From the NCBI GenBank assembly GCA_035270785.1, contig DATESN010000015.1:124001-188000 (forward strand): a stretch of DNA of 64,000 bases, given 5' to 3'. How positions within the stretch are numbered: the stretch's first letter is position 1; each line of letters begins with the position of its first letter. The notes under the pieces are model-generated. The model saw only the letters and a program-made list of their open reading frames with translations. It did no database searches and was not told where the DNA came from. Source of the DNA: DATESN01 sp035270785. GTDB taxonomy: Bacteria; Bacillota; Clostridia; Lachnospirales; Lachnospiraceae. Below, piece after piece: positions 1 to 8,858 of the stretch. Both the position numbers and the translations under genes were made by a program.

Positions 1-113
1 TCAACCAAATGAATAAAGTTATTCACTGAAATAGGCGCAACATCTGGAAAAAGCTCAGCCTTCATAATATCTCCGTTTGTCATTGTAATTGTAACTATTG
101 GATTTTGTGTCAT
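1..113 (-). CDS. Peptidyl-prolyl cis-trans isomerase, cyclophilin type (N-terminal fragment)
   Basis: Read on the minus strand, the first 37 codons are open and run off the window edge. The product begins MTQNPIVTITMTNGDI and continues into ELFPDVAPISVNNFIHLV. The motif of a beta strand, 'G.I..ELFPD.AP.SV.NFI.L', is the typical N-terminus of cyclophilin-type prolyl isomerases, which speed up cis/trans isomerisation of X-Pro bonds during protein folding. There is no signal peptide, so a cytoplasmic form is likely. The start is supported by an AAAGGAAA ribosome site about 8 bases upstream. The catalytic core lies outside the window, so activity cannot be judged. Confidence 0.8.
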   Translation of the reverse strand, partial: MTQNPIVTITMTNGDIMKAELFPDVAPISVNNFIHLV

Positions 114-315
114 TATAATATTTCCTTTCGTGATATATTAAGTAGATAACATATATTCTATAAGAAATAATAGTATTCGTAAAGGGAAATAGTAAAGATT
201 GTATTTTAAAAAGAAATAATATGATTTGTAAAGGTATATTGATTTTTAAAATAGTATGCTACAATTCATACAAAATAGGTAGTTAAAAATAGCTAGATAA
301 GGAAAAGGGATTAAG

Positions 316-1212
316 ATGAGCACCATACTATTAAAAACAATTATATTATTATTTATAAAAATAGAAAATGAGGAAGCAACTTTAGAGAATGAGGAAATAC
401 CTCCAAGAAATGCGGGAACAGAGGATATGGATTCATTTATACTTCAACTAAAGTCGTGTAACATACATACAATGAAGGCATTTGACTTTTCAGAAGAAAA
501 ATATTCCCTTGATGAAACACTAATTATTACAGATTGTAGCACTTTGGCTAGAAAATATATGAAAAAGGGATATCCAGTCATCGGATATCGCCATGGTTTT
601 AACATAGATGATCTATTTTCTAAAGTTACTTACGTAGTAGAAAATCTTCAAGAAATTACAGCAGACTATTTTGTCAACATTTTTAAAAGATTTAAGAAGT
701 TGCCCTGGGAGATTTTAGAGACAAGACGTTGTAGAGTTCGTGAAATAACGGTAGATGATACAGAGGCACTTTATAAAATATATAAAGATCCATCCATAAC
801 CCTTTATATGGAAAACCTATTTGGTAATCCATTAGAAGAAAAAGAATATATAAAAAATTATATTTCATCAATCTATGGTTTTTATGGTTTTGGAATGTGG
901 ATTATTGAATTAAAAGAGACGGGAGAAATAATTGGACGTGGAGGATTAGAGCAAAAAGAAGATTCAAAACATCTAGAGCTGGGATATGTTATTGCCAAAC
1001 CATATCAACGGCAAGGGTATGGGAAAGAGGTTTGTTCAGCAATATTGCAGTACGGATATGAGAGTCTTGGGGAAACTATAATCGAAGCTATTATGGAAGA
1101 AGAAAACCAGGCTTCCCTTGCTTTATGCTCTAGCCTTGGTTTTCAATTTCACAGTAAAGTAATAAAAGATTTTAAGAATTACAAAAGATTTACGATTACT
1201 ATTCTACGATAG
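316..1212 (+). CDS. GNAT family N-acetyltransferase with an extra N-terminal domain
   Basis: 298 residues. The C-terminal part (about 135-298) is a RimJ/RimL-like GNAT domain: 'RRCRVREITVDDTEALYKIY' opens it, and the acetyl-CoA binding loop QRQGYGK is at 231-237. Such enzymes move an acetyl group from acetyl-CoA to an amine; the substrate cannot be predicted. Residues 1-130 precede the GNAT fold and do not belong to it; a segment around 68-95 (LIITDCSTLARKYMKKGYPV) has the look of a Rossmann/HAD-like strand-helix unit, but no catalytic HAD motif is visible. The ATG follows AAGGAAAAGGG. The 3' end overlaps the convergent HD-GYP gene by 14 bases, so a shared terminator is unlikely. Upstream, TACAAT at 260-265 could be a -10 box with a poor -35. 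Confidence 0.75.
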   Translation: MSTILLKTIILLFIKIENEEATLENEEIPPRNAGTEDMDSFILQLKSCNIHTMKAFDFSEEKYSLDETLIITDCSTLARKYMKKGYPVIGYRHGFNIDDLFSKVTYVVENLQEITADYFVNIFKRFKKLPWEILETRRCRVREITVDDTEALYKIYKDPSITLYMENLFGNPLEEKEYIKNYISSIYGFYGFGMWIIELKETGEIIGRGGLEQKEDSKHLELGYVIAKPYQRQGYGKEVCSAILQYGYESLGETIIEAIMEEENQASLALCSSLGFQFHSKVIKDFKNYKRFTITILR

Positions 1213-2251
1213 TGATGTCCAGATCTTTCATAAGGTCGGCATCATAAAGTTGAACAGTTTCGTGATTAATATCGTCAATGATGCGAATAACAGGGCGAAA
1301 AGGCATAGACGTATTTTGAGACTTTACAATACCCCGAGTTCCATTGGATAAATTAACAACCACTCCATTTGGATAGATAGCTACATTTTGTAGTAACAGG
1401 CCAAGTAAGGTGGAATCAATTTTAGACTTCGAGCTTTCCATTAGTATTTTATATGCCTGATAGTTACTCATACTAGTTCGATAACAACGTTCCGCTGTAA
1501 GAGCATCATACATATCTGCAATAGCAGTGATTTTTGAAAAAAGATGAAGTTTATCGCTCTTTAATCCATAAGGATATCCTGAACCATCTAAGCGTTCATG
1601 ATGCTGCAACGCAATGATTCTAGATAACTCAGTCATGAAAGGGTTTTTCTTTAATAACTCATAGCCCAATAAGGGATGCTCTTTTATATGTTCAAATTCT
1701 TCCTTGGTAAGTGGAGTCGTTTTTAATAGAATAGAAGGTTTTAAAAGAGTTTTTCCAATATCATGTAACAAAGAGCCCTCCGCTAATTTGTATAACTCAA
1801 CCTTTGACAAGTTAAGTTGTTTTCCGATTAATAGACATAATACGGTTGTATTAATAGAGTGTATTAGGGTGGCATCATCAGTGGTTCCGATATCCTGCAA
1901 ACTAATTAAAATATTATCCCGTGAAAATAATTCTTCTAGTAAGATATTAATTGCATCTGAAAATATGGAAGATTTTAAATTTCCTTGTCTTTTTATAGAA
2001 TCAAAGGCACCTTGCAATACATTTTTACATTTGACACGTGTGATTTCAGAGATTGCATCAGGAATATCAATATCTACTGAAATAGAATCATCAATGTAAA
2101 TGGAGAAGATACCCAGATTATTTAATCCAGATACATATCTTTGTAAATCTGGAGTACCTTCTCTTAAAATAAGGCTAGAACCATGATAGATAGATTTAGC
2201 AAGACGCATACCTGGTGTAATGTGATTAAGTGAGACTCTACGCATATTCAA
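1199..2251 (-). CDS. HD-GYP domain protein, probable cyclic-di-GMP phosphodiesterase
   Basis: 350 residues. The HD-GYP domain fills about 120-300: LLHDIGK has the metal-binding His163-Asp164, EHPLLGYELL follows near 191-200, and HHERLDGSGYP at 217-227 carries the diagnostic GYP motif. All the residues used to call an active HD-GYP enzyme are present, so hydrolysis of cyclic-di-GMP to pGpG or GMP is likely (family knowledge). The N-terminal 110 residues begin 'MRRVSLNHITPGMRLAKSIYHG', a segment commonly found ahead of HD-GYP domains in clostridia. The C-terminal about 50 residues form a small PilZ-like or beta-rich extension (GVVVNLSNGTRGIV), tentative. No receiver domain or membrane segment is visible. 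It is monocistronic and divergent from trpD. Confidence 0.85.
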   Translation of the reverse strand: MNMRRVSLNHITPGMRLAKSIYHGSSLILREGTPDLQRYVSGLNNLGIFSIYIDDSISVDIDIPDAISEITRVKCKNVLQGAFDSIKRQGNLKSSIFSDAINILLEELFSRDNILISLQDIGTTDDATLIHSINTTVLCLLIGKQLNLSKVELYKLAEGSLLHDIGKTLLKPSILLKTTPLTKEEFEHIKEHPLLGYELLKKNPFMTELSRIIALQHHERLDGSGYPYGLKSDKLHLFSKITAIADMYDALTAERCYRTSMSNYQAYKILMESSKSKIDSTLLGLLLQNVAIYPNGVVVNLSNGTRGIVKSQNTSMPFRPVIRIIDDINHETVQLYDADLMKDLDITIVE

Positions 2252-2341
2252 GCTCCTTGAATTTATTGTTTGTCAATTCTTTATATAATTCGACATAAAC
2301 TAAAGATAACATGAGAAAGAATAAAATTCAATTTAATACTA

Positions 2342-2370
2342 TTGCTTTTTATATTCTTCAGTATTATACT
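2342..2370 (+). promoter_or_regulatory. Probable sigma-A promoter for the T-box-trpD transcript
   Basis: TTGCTT (2342-2347), a 17-base spacer and TATACT (2365-2370). The -35 is weak, but position and spacing fit a start about 25 bases ahead of the T-box stem I. Confidence 0.4.
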
Positions 2371-2402
2371 TGTATAAGTTAATAAAATAAACCGTTGAAG
2401 TG

Positions 2403-2662
2403 GATATAAAAATAGAAGATGCACTTACAGAGAGTTTGGCAATGCTGAGAGCCAAATAGAAAGCAAACTATTAAATGGACCATGGAGGGCACAAGGAAAA
2501 AGGAATCATCTTTAGTATTTGTGACGTAAAGCAGGCGTTAGCTGTTGGGGATATGAATGTATCCAATGAGAGTACGATGTTTAATCGTAAATCAAGGTGG
2601 CACCGCGGAGTAGAAGTTACCCGTCCTTGGCAGATATGAAAACTGTCTAGGGCGGTTTTTTT
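2403..2662 (+). promoter_or_regulatory. T-box riboswitch, predicted tRNA-Trp specific
   Basis: The leader has the main T-box parts. Stem I closes between GAAGATG (2415-2421) and CATCTTT (2508-2514) and contains an AGAGAG element. The conserved T-box sequence AAGGTGGCACCGCGG is at 2594-2608. A terminator hairpin follows (CCGTCC...GGGCGG, 2621-2655) with a run of seven T (2656-2662). In the usual arrangement the specifier triplet lies between an A-rich GAA-like stretch and ACC; here this is AAA-TGG-ACC, giving TGG (Trp) at 2476-2478, which suits a tryptophan gene. Uncharged tRNA-Trp would stabilise the antiterminator and allow trpD transcription. Confidence 0.93.
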
Positions 2663-2695
2663 GTGCGCAAAAATAGAAAAATAGGATTGTGAAGA

Positions 2696-2720
2696 GCATG
2701 GGTTGCATGCAGATGGGAGT
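2696..2720 (+). promoter_or_regulatory. Hairpin plus Shine-Dalgarno element, copy 1 (trpD)
   Basis: GCATG (2696-2700) pairs with CATGC (2706-2710); directly after it comes AGATGGGAG (2711-2719), which includes the ribosome site of the trpD ATG at 2725. CATGCAGATRGGAG recurs before two unrelated genes at 17944 and 62774. Confidence 0.55.
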
Positions 2721-2724
2721 AAGA

Positions 2725-3732
2725 ATGATTAAAGAGGCAATTTTAAAACTCGTGAAGAGAGAGGATATTGGATATGATATGGCAAAAGGTGTAATGAATG
2801 AAATTATGAGTGGCGAAGCAAGTGAAGTACAGAAAAGTGCTTATTTGACTGCCCTTAGCATGAAGGGAGAAACCATCGATGAGATTACAGCATCCGCAAA
2901 AGAAATGAGGAACCATTGTGTAAAGTTACTACATGACATGGATGTTCTTGAGATTGTTGGTACAGGCGGTGACGGTTCCAACTCCTTTAATATTTCCACA
3001 ACATCATCCATTGTAATAGCATCAGGTGGAGTTCCAGTTGCAAAACATGGGAATCGAGCAGCATCCAGTAAATGCGGTGCAGCTGATGTTTTAGAGGCGC
3101 TAGGAGTTAATATTTCAATTTCACCAGAAAAGAGTGCAGAACTATTAAAAAGAATTGGGATTTGTTTTCTGTTTGCTCAAAATTATCATATAGCGATGAA
3201 GTATGTGGGGCCCGTTAGAAGAGAACTTGGTATTAGAACGGTGTTTAATATTTTAGGACCTCTTGCCAATCCAGCCGGAGCTAATATGGAAGTGATGGGA
3301 GTATATGAAGAAGCATTGGTAGAACCTTTAGCGAAGGTACTCTTTAATCTTGGAGTTATGAATGCGATGGTTGTATATGGTCTAGATAAATTGGATGAGA
3401 TATCCATTAGTGCCGAAACAAAAGTATGTGAGATAAGAAATGGAGTATTTAATAATTATATGATTGAACCAGAACAATTTGGATTTGAAAGATGTAAAAA
3501 AGAAGAATTAGAAGGGGGAGAACCAAAAGAAAATGCAGCGATAACACTTGCAATTTTCAATGGAGAATTGGGACCTAGAAGGAATGCTGTAGTGATGAAT
3601 TCTGGCGCAGCTCTTTATATAGCAGGAAAATGCAATACGATGGAAGAAGGAGTTAGAATGGCAGAGAACTTAATTGATAGTGGGAAAGCAATGGCTCAAC
3701 TAGAAGCCTTTATTAAGTTCTCTAATGAATAG
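2725..3732 (+). CDS. trpD: Anthranilate phosphoribosyltransferase
   Basis: 335 residues from the chosen ATG. It joins anthranilate to PRPP, making N-(5-phosphoribosyl)anthranilate, the second step of tryptophan synthesis. Diagnostic motifs are the PRPP/Mg loop GTGGDG at 79-84 followed by SFNIST, and the KHGNRAASS anthranilate-binding segment at 107-115. An upstream in-frame ATG at 2689 exists, but the ATG at 2725 has GGGAG five bases ahead and starts the protein at the usual family position (MIKEAILKLV). No other trp gene is adjacent: the T-box controls trpD alone. A small hairpin (2696-2710) lies directly before its ribosome site; see the repeated element described at the alpha-galactosidase and cysteine desulfurase genes. 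Confidence 0.95.
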   Translation: MIKEAILKLVKREDIGYDMAKGVMNEIMSGEASEVQKSAYLTALSMKGETIDEITASAKEMRNHCVKLLHDMDVLEIVGTGGDGSNSFNISTTSSIVIASGGVPVAKHGNRAASSKCGAADVLEALGVNISISPEKSAELLKRIGICFLFAQNYHIAMKYVGPVRRELGIRTVFNILGPLANPAGANMEVMGVYEEALVEPLAKVLFNLGVMNAMVVYGLDKLDEISISAETKVCEIRNGVFNNYMIEPEQFGFERCKKEELEGGEPKENAAITLAIFNGELGPRRNAVVMNSGAALYIAGKCNTMEEGVRMAENLIDSGKAMAQLEAFIKFSNE

Positions 3733-3749
3733 TATTACGGTTCTACATA

Positions 3750-4997
3750 CTAAAACGTGAACTGCTCAATAAGTTCACGTAAAAGTATAACTTCCCCAGC
3801 TAATTTACTACTTGTCTCTGAACTTTCAGAAGCAGTCATTACATTATGATCAATGACAGTGGCAATTTGTTCAACCCCGTCTGCAATTTGATTGAGTGCC
3901 TCACTTTGTTCCGTAGATGCCACGGCAATATCTTGCATAATAGTAGCTATTTCATTGGTTCCATCCACTACTGTTTGCAATGATTTTGCAGTATTATTTG
4001 CAATATGTGATCCTTTTTCTACAGCTTGTATGGTTTTTTTAATAAAAGCAGTAGTGGTCTTTGCAGCTTGCACGCTTTGATTAGCTAAATTTCCAACTTC
4101 GGATGCAACTACAGCAAATCCCTTGCCATTTTCACCGGCTCTTGCAGCTTCAATAGCTGCATTTAGTGATAAAAGATTTGTTTGATTGGCAATATCTTGA
4201 ATGGTAGCAATAATAGTTACAATTTGTTTTGATGAGTCTTTAATGACTTCCATTGCTAGAAGTAAATCGTGCATTTTTTCATCACTTTCATTTACAGAAT
4301 CTTTTACAGTATCAACTTTGTCACTTGCACTAACCGCCCCTTTACTGTTGGTGTTTACAAGTTCCGTTATAGAAGTGATGGATGCCGTTAATTCTTCGAT
4401 GGCACTAGCTTGATCAGAAGCTCCATCGGACAATTTTGCAGAAGAAGCAGCTATATTCTCAGAATCAAGTTCTATTCCTTCTGTACTTTTGCTGATTTGT
4501 GAAATAGTAGAACTTAAGGAAGTGGATATTTGAAGTAAAGCATCCTTAACTACAAAAAATTCTCCATCATAATCATTTTCTAATTCTATCTTAAAACAAC
4601 CATTGGAAATAGTTTTTAGCACGCTAGAGATTTCGTTGATATAGGAGATATAATTCCTAAGTCGATCTAGAGTAGGGAGGATACAAGCAACTAAAGAACC
4701 AAATTCATCTTTTGTAAAAAGATCCTCCGATAAAGTGACATCTAAATTACCATCTGATATTTGTTTCATAACAGAATTAATTGCAGAGATTTCCTCATTA
4801 ATAGATACAGCTATAATGTGCGTAGCAGAAATTCCTGCCACAAGCCCGCTTGAGTAAGAAATGATAATAATAATTTTACCAATGAGGGTTGCAGTAATAA
4901 GGCCAACACCAGCTAAAATGGTCATAATAATGCCAGCTACAATTGCTAAGATCCTAACCCGATTTCTAATAGTAATATCTTTTACTTTGTTAATCAT
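3750..4997 (-). CDS. Methyl-accepting chemotaxis protein without an extracellular sensor domain
   Basis: 415 residues. Two membrane helices (about 15-37 and 40-64) are separated by only a few residues, so there is no extracytoplasmic ligand domain. A HAMP-like linker follows (about 65-150). The signalling domain has the conserved hairpin tip (about 266-305, IQDIANQTNLLSLNAAIEAA and then AGENGKGFAVVASEV) that binds CheA and CheW. It probably senses something in the membrane or cytoplasm, or acts with a partner (inference). The ribosome site is GGGGG before the ATG. Upstream, TTAGTGT-8-ACACTAA (5030-5051) is a perfect inverted repeat that may be an operator. No che genes are nearby. Confidence 0.9.
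   Translation of the reverse strand: MINKVKDITIRNRVRILAIVAGIIMTILAGVGLITATLIGKIIIIISYSSGLVAGISATHIIAVSINEEISAINSVMKQISDGNLDVTLSEDLFTKDEFGSLVACILPTLDRLRNYISYINEISSVLKTISNGCFKIELENDYDGEFFVVKDALLQISTSLSSTISQISKSTEGIELDSENIAASSAKLSDGASDQASAIEELTASITSITELVNTNSKGAVSASDKVDTVKDSVNESDEKMHDLLLAMEVIKDSSKQIVTIIATIQDIANQTNLLSLNAAIEAARAGENGKGFAVVASEVGNLANQSVQAAKTTTAFIKKTIQAVEKGSHIANNTAKSLQTVVDGTNEIATIMQDIAVASTEQSEALNQIADGVEQIATVIDHNVMTASESSETSSKLAGEVILLRELIEQFTF
3755..3780. terminator. Perfect inverted repeat between trpD and the MCP gene, possible weak terminator
   Basis: ACGTGAACT (3755-3763) and AGTTCACGT (3772-3780) form a perfect 9-base stem with an 8-base loop. It lies inside the last codons of the minus-strand MCP gene and 23 bases after the trpD stop. 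Neither side has a long T run, so a terminator role for trpD is uncertain. Confidence 0.4.
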
Positions 4998-5029
4998 TTT
5001 AATTCCCCCATATGCATCTTTTAATTTTG

Positions 5030-5051
5030 TTAGTGTAACGTTTCACACTAA
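5030..5051. promoter_or_regulatory. Inverted repeat upstream of the MCP gene, operator candidate
   Basis: TTAGTGT (5030-5036) and ACACTAA (5045-5051) are perfect 7-base arms around 8 bases, 33 bases upstream of the MCP start codon. The binding protein is unknown. Confidence 0.3.
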
Positions 5052-5224
5052 TTTTCCTAAATAGTTAAAATGGTTTTTGCTATCAAGTTACTTAAACCAT
5101 TGTTTCAGACGAATTATCTCACAAAAGACCACGCTAATCAATACGAGATATCAATACCAGCCTCTATTATAATTGCATTTTAAATATGTAGTATGATAGA
5201 ATAAGAAGTTAAACGGAGGACATT

Positions 5225-6964
5225 ATGAAGAAAAAGAAGTGGAGTAAGTTTTTATCCTATTACAAACCATACAAAAAATTATTTGCAGCAGATATGTTTT
5301 TTGCATGCTTGGGGGCTGGCGTAACATTGGTTTTACCGCTAATCATACGATATATTACAAATAATGTTATTTACCGACCAAGCAGTGAGGCAATAAAGCA
5401 AATCGAAATATTAGGGATTGCCATGGTTTTATTGATTGTAATGGAATATTATTGCAATTACTTTATTGCCTACTATGGGCACATGATGGGTGCAAAGATG
5501 GAATATAACATGAGAAATGAGATATTTCAGCACTATCAAAAGCTTTCGTTTAGTTTCTTTGATAATCAAAAGGTAGGGCAATTAATGTCCAGGGTAACCA
5601 ATGATTTATTTGAAATTAGCGAGCTATTTCATCATGGGCCAGAGGATATTGTAATCTCTATCATTAAGTTAATTGGTTCTTTTCTTATTTTATGCACCGT
5701 TAATTGGAAGCTTGCCATTATTGCATTTGCAATTGTGCCAGTAATGATTGTATATGCTGGATACTTTAATATAAAGATGAAAAAAGCCTTTAAGAAGAAT
5801 AGAGCAAGAATTGCAGATATTAATGCTGGAATTGAAGATAATCTTTCTGGAATTCGAGTTGTAAAATCATTTGCTAACGAAGACATGGAAGTAAAAAAGT
5901 TTGAAAAAGGAAATGGTAGATTTTTAAAGAGTAAAAGGGATAGTTATCGATATATGGGTTTGTATCATGCAGGACTAGGGGCATTCACAACCTTTATAGG
6001 TGTAGCAGTTATCATTAGTGGCGGAATCTTTATTACTAAAGATATGATAAAGGTTACAGATTTAATTACATTTCTTCTATATATTAATAATTTTACGGAA
6101 CCAGTGAAGAAATTAATTAACTTTACGGAACAATTTCAAAATGGTGTCACAGGATATGAACGTTTCTTGGAGATATTGGCCGTTCATCCTGATATTGAAG
6201 ACAAAAAGGATGCTAAAGAGCTAAAGACAGTGAACGGTAATATTGTTTTCCAAGATGTTTCCTTTCGTTATGAAGAAAATCAAGAAGATGTTCTAAAAAA
6301 TATAAATCTACAAGTTCAAGAAGGAGAATATATTGCCTTAGTTGGATCATCAGGAGTCGGCAAATCAACTTTGTGTAGTTTGATACCACGTTTTTATGAA
6401 GTATCCCATGGAAAGATAATGATTGATGAAATAGATATCAAAAATATTACTTTAAAAAGTCTCCGCAACAATATTGGAATTGTTCAGCAGGATGTATATC
6501 TTTTTGCAGGAAGTGTAATGGATAACATTCGTTACGGACGTTTAGAGGCTAGTGATGAGGAAGTTGTAGAAGCCGCGAAGCATGCAAATGCTCATGAATT
6601 TATTATGGAACTGCAGGAAGGATATGAAACCGATATAGGACAAAGAGGAGTGAAATTATCAGGGGGTCAAAAGCAAAGACTTTCTATTGCCAGAGTTTTT
6701 CTTAAGAATCCACCCATCTTAATTTTTGATGAAGCTACATCAGCACTAGATAATGAAAGTGAAAAAGTGGTTCAAGATTCTCTGGAAAAACTTGCAGCAA
6801 ATCGAACAACATTTGTAATAGCACACCGTTTATCCACCATTCGTAATGCTCAAAGAATATTAGTTCTTGGTGAAAGTGGAATCGTGGAGGAAGGAACCCA
6901 TGAAAAGCTTTTAGAGAAAAATGGAGTTTATGCAGGATTGTATAATATGCAATTCATACATTGA
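5225..6964 (+). CDS. ABC exporter half-transporter (TMD-NBD), canonical ATPase site
   Basis: 579 residues in the type IV exporter layout: six membrane helices in about 1-300, then an ATPase domain. Walker A GSSGVGKST is at 374-382, signature LSGGQKQR at 478-485, Walker B ILIFDE at 498-503 with the catalytic Glu, and switch His in AHRLST at 533-538. All catalytic parts are intact, so it can work as a homodimer. The family exports drugs, lipids or peptides; the substrate here cannot be told. The ribosome site is CGGAGG. TTGCAT (5173-5178) and TAGAAT (5197-5202) are a possible promoter with an 18-base spacer. A 127-base gap with its own possible promoter separates it from the heterodimeric pair downstream. 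Confidence 0.9.
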   Translation: MKKKKWSKFLSYYKPYKKLFAADMFFACLGAGVTLVLPLIIRYITNNVIYRPSSEAIKQIEILGIAMVLLIVMEYYCNYFIAYYGHMMGAKMEYNMRNEIFQHYQKLSFSFFDNQKVGQLMSRVTNDLFEISELFHHGPEDIVISIIKLIGSFLILCTVNWKLAIIAFAIVPVMIVYAGYFNIKMKKAFKKNRARIADINAGIEDNLSGIRVVKSFANEDMEVKKFEKGNGRFLKSKRDSYRYMGLYHAGLGAFTTFIGVAVIISGGIFITKDMIKVTDLITFLLYINNFTEPVKKLINFTEQFQNGVTGYERFLEILAVHPDIEDKKDAKELKTVNGNIVFQDVSFRYEENQEDVLKNINLQVQEGEYIALVGSSGVGKSTLCSLIPRFYEVSHGKIMIDEIDIKNITLKSLRNNIGIVQQDVYLFAGSVMDNIRYGRLEASDEEVVEAAKHANAHEFIMELQEGYETDIGQRGVKLSGGQKQRLSIARVFLKNPPILIFDEATSALDNESEKVVQDSLEKLAANRTTFVIAHRLSTIRNAQRILVLGESGIVEEGTHEKLLEKNGVYAGLYNMQFIH

Positions 6965-7025
6965 TCCATTAAATCCAGAAGATTACAATCACTTCAGACA
7001 CATGTATTAATTAATAAGAATACTA

Positions 7026-7054
7026 TTGACGAAATGATAAATATGGATTATTAA
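7026..7054 (+). promoter_or_regulatory. Candidate sigma-A promoter for the heterodimeric exporter operon
   Basis: TTGACG (7026-7031), a 17-base spacer, then TATTAA (7049-7054), 38 bases before the start codon at 7092. Confidence 0.45.
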
Positions 7055-7091
7055 ATAGTAAGGACATCATTGATATTGGAGCAGAATTATT

Positions 7092-8858
7092 ATGAAAAAA
7101 TTACTGATATACTTAAAGGACTATAAAAAAGAAAGCATTTTGGGACCTTTATTTAAGCTTTTGGAAGCTTCTTTTGAGTTGATGGTGCCACTTATTATGG
7201 CTACCATTATTGATGAAGGAATTGGAAATGGTAACAAGGGATATATTTTGAAAATGGGAATGCTATTGATTGCCTTGGGTGTTACAGGACTAATCAGTTC
7301 CCTGATAGCACAATATTTTGCTGCAAAAGCTGCTGTAGGGTTTTCAGCAAAGTTAAGAGAGGCATTATTTACCCATATTCAAGGACTTTCTTATACAGAG
7401 TTAGATAAAATTGGAACCTCAACCATGATTACGAGAATGACCAGCGACATTAATCAAGTCCAATCAGGAGTAAATCTTGTTTTAAGGTTATTTTTACGTT
7501 CTCCCTTTATGGTTATGGGTGCAATCATTATGGCATTTTCCATTAACGTTAAGGCAGCGCTTGTATTCGTTATTATGATTCCTTTATTATCCATTGTTGT
7601 ATTTGGAATCATGTTTTTAAGTATTCCCATGTATAGAAAAGTGCAGGAAAAGTTAGATAAGGTTCTTGGGATAACCAGAGAAAATTTAACAGGAGTAAGA
7701 GTCATTCGTGCCTTTAGTAAAGAGCAAGAGGAGTTTCAAAGTTTTGAGGTTAAAAATCATGAACTAACAAAACTCCAAAACTTTGTAGGAAGATTTTCAG
7801 CAGCCATGAATCCGGTTACTTATATTATAGTAAACGGTGGTTTAATATGTCTCCTATGGACAGGTGCCATACAAGTAGATGGTGGTTTTATTACACAGGG
7901 AGCTGTTGTAGCACTGGTAAGTTACATGGCTCAGATTTTAATAGAATTAATCAAACTTGCAAACCTCATTATCGCAGTAACAAAAGCCATAGCAAGTGGA
8001 AATCGAATTGAAAGCGTATTTGAGATAGCACCTAGTATGGAATGTAATCTGGAAAAAGATAGTTTATGTATAGTAGGTGAAGTACATGAGAAAGATAAAA
8101 AAAATAACGAGGATATTATAGTTTCTTTTGAAAACCTTGGATTCACCTATGGTGGAGCAAGTGAGGAAGCTTTATCTAATATAAATTTAAAAATCAAAAA
8201 GGGACAAATGATTGGTATTATCGGGGGTACTGGTTCCGGTAAGACGACGCTCGTAAATATGATGCCAAGATTCTATAATGCAACCAAGGGAAAAATAGAA
8301 ATAGATGGAGTTAATGTGCAAGATTATTCGGTAGAAGTATTACGTGAAAAAATAGGAGTTGTTCCTCAAAAAGCAGTGTTATTTAAGGGAACAATTAGAG
8401 AAAATATTCGTTGGGGGAAGGAAAGTGCAACAGAGGAAGAAATTTGGAATGCACTAGAACTATCCCAAGCCAAAGAGTTTGTAGAAGAAAAGGTTCTAAA
8501 ATTAGATGAAATGATTTCTCAAGGGGGTAAAAATTTATCTGGTGGCCAGAGGCAGCGATTAACTATCGCAAGAGCACTGGTTGGTTCTCCCGAAATATTA
8601 ATATTAGATGATAGCTCTTCCGCATTAGATTATGCCACAGACTTGAAACTTCGTCAGGCAATTCGTACTAGGAAAGATTCATTAACGTTATTTGTTGTAT
8701 CACAGAGAGCAGCTTCCATTCAAAATGCAGATCAAATTGTTGTTATGGACGATGGATTTGTTTCAGGTATAGGGACTCATAGTGAATTGTTAGAAAGTTG
8801 TACGGTATATCAGGAAATTTACAATTCCCAATTTAGAAATGGGGGTATTTCATCATGA
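7092..8858 (+). CDS. Heterodimeric ABC exporter subunit with degenerate ATPase residues
   Basis: 588 residues: membrane domain about 1-305, ATPase domain about 340-588. Walker A GGTGSGKTT (378-386) and signature LSGGQRQR (482-489) are normal, but the catalytic Glu of Walker B is Asp (ILILDD, Asp507), and the switch His is replaced by Gln (SQRAAS, 537-542). This is the pattern of the subunit that contributes a non-hydrolysing site in heterodimeric exporters such as LmrC/BmrC or TM287 (family knowledge). Its normal LSGGQ would complete the active site of the next gene's product. The next gene begins within its stop region (4-base ATGA overlap), fitting tight 1:1 synthesis. Confidence 0.9.
   Translation: MKKLLIYLKDYKKESILGPLFKLLEASFELMVPLIMATIIDEGIGNGNKGYILKMGMLLIALGVTGLISSLIAQYFAAKAAVGFSAKLREALFTHIQGLSYTELDKIGTSTMITRMTSDINQVQSGVNLVLRLFLRSPFMVMGAIIMAFSINVKAALVFVIMIPLLSIVVFGIMFLSIPMYRKVQEKLDKVLGITRENLTGVRVIRAFSKEQEEFQSFEVKNHELTKLQNFVGRFSAAMNPVTYIIVNGGLICLLWTGAIQVDGGFITQGAVVALVSYMAQILIELIKLANLIIAVTKAIASGNRIESVFEIAPSMECNLEKDSLCIVGEVHEKDKKNNEDIIVSFENLGFTYGGASEEALSNINLKIKKGQMIGIIGGTGSGKTTLVNMMPRFYNATKGKIEIDGVNVQDYSVEVLREKIGVVPQKAVLFKGTIRENIRWGKESATEEEIWNALELSQAKEFVEEKVLKLDEMISQGGKNLSGGQRQRLTIARALVGSPEILILDDSSSALDYATDLKLRQAIRTRKDSLTLFVVSQRAASIQNADQIVVMDDGFVSGIGTHSELLESCTVYQEIYNSQFRNGGISS

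Noticed and set aside
5173..5202. Promoter for the 5225 exporter gene (TTGCAT-18-TAGAAT)
   Set aside because: Both boxes match weakly and the region is AT-rich, so it is only mentioned with the gene and not listed as a feature.
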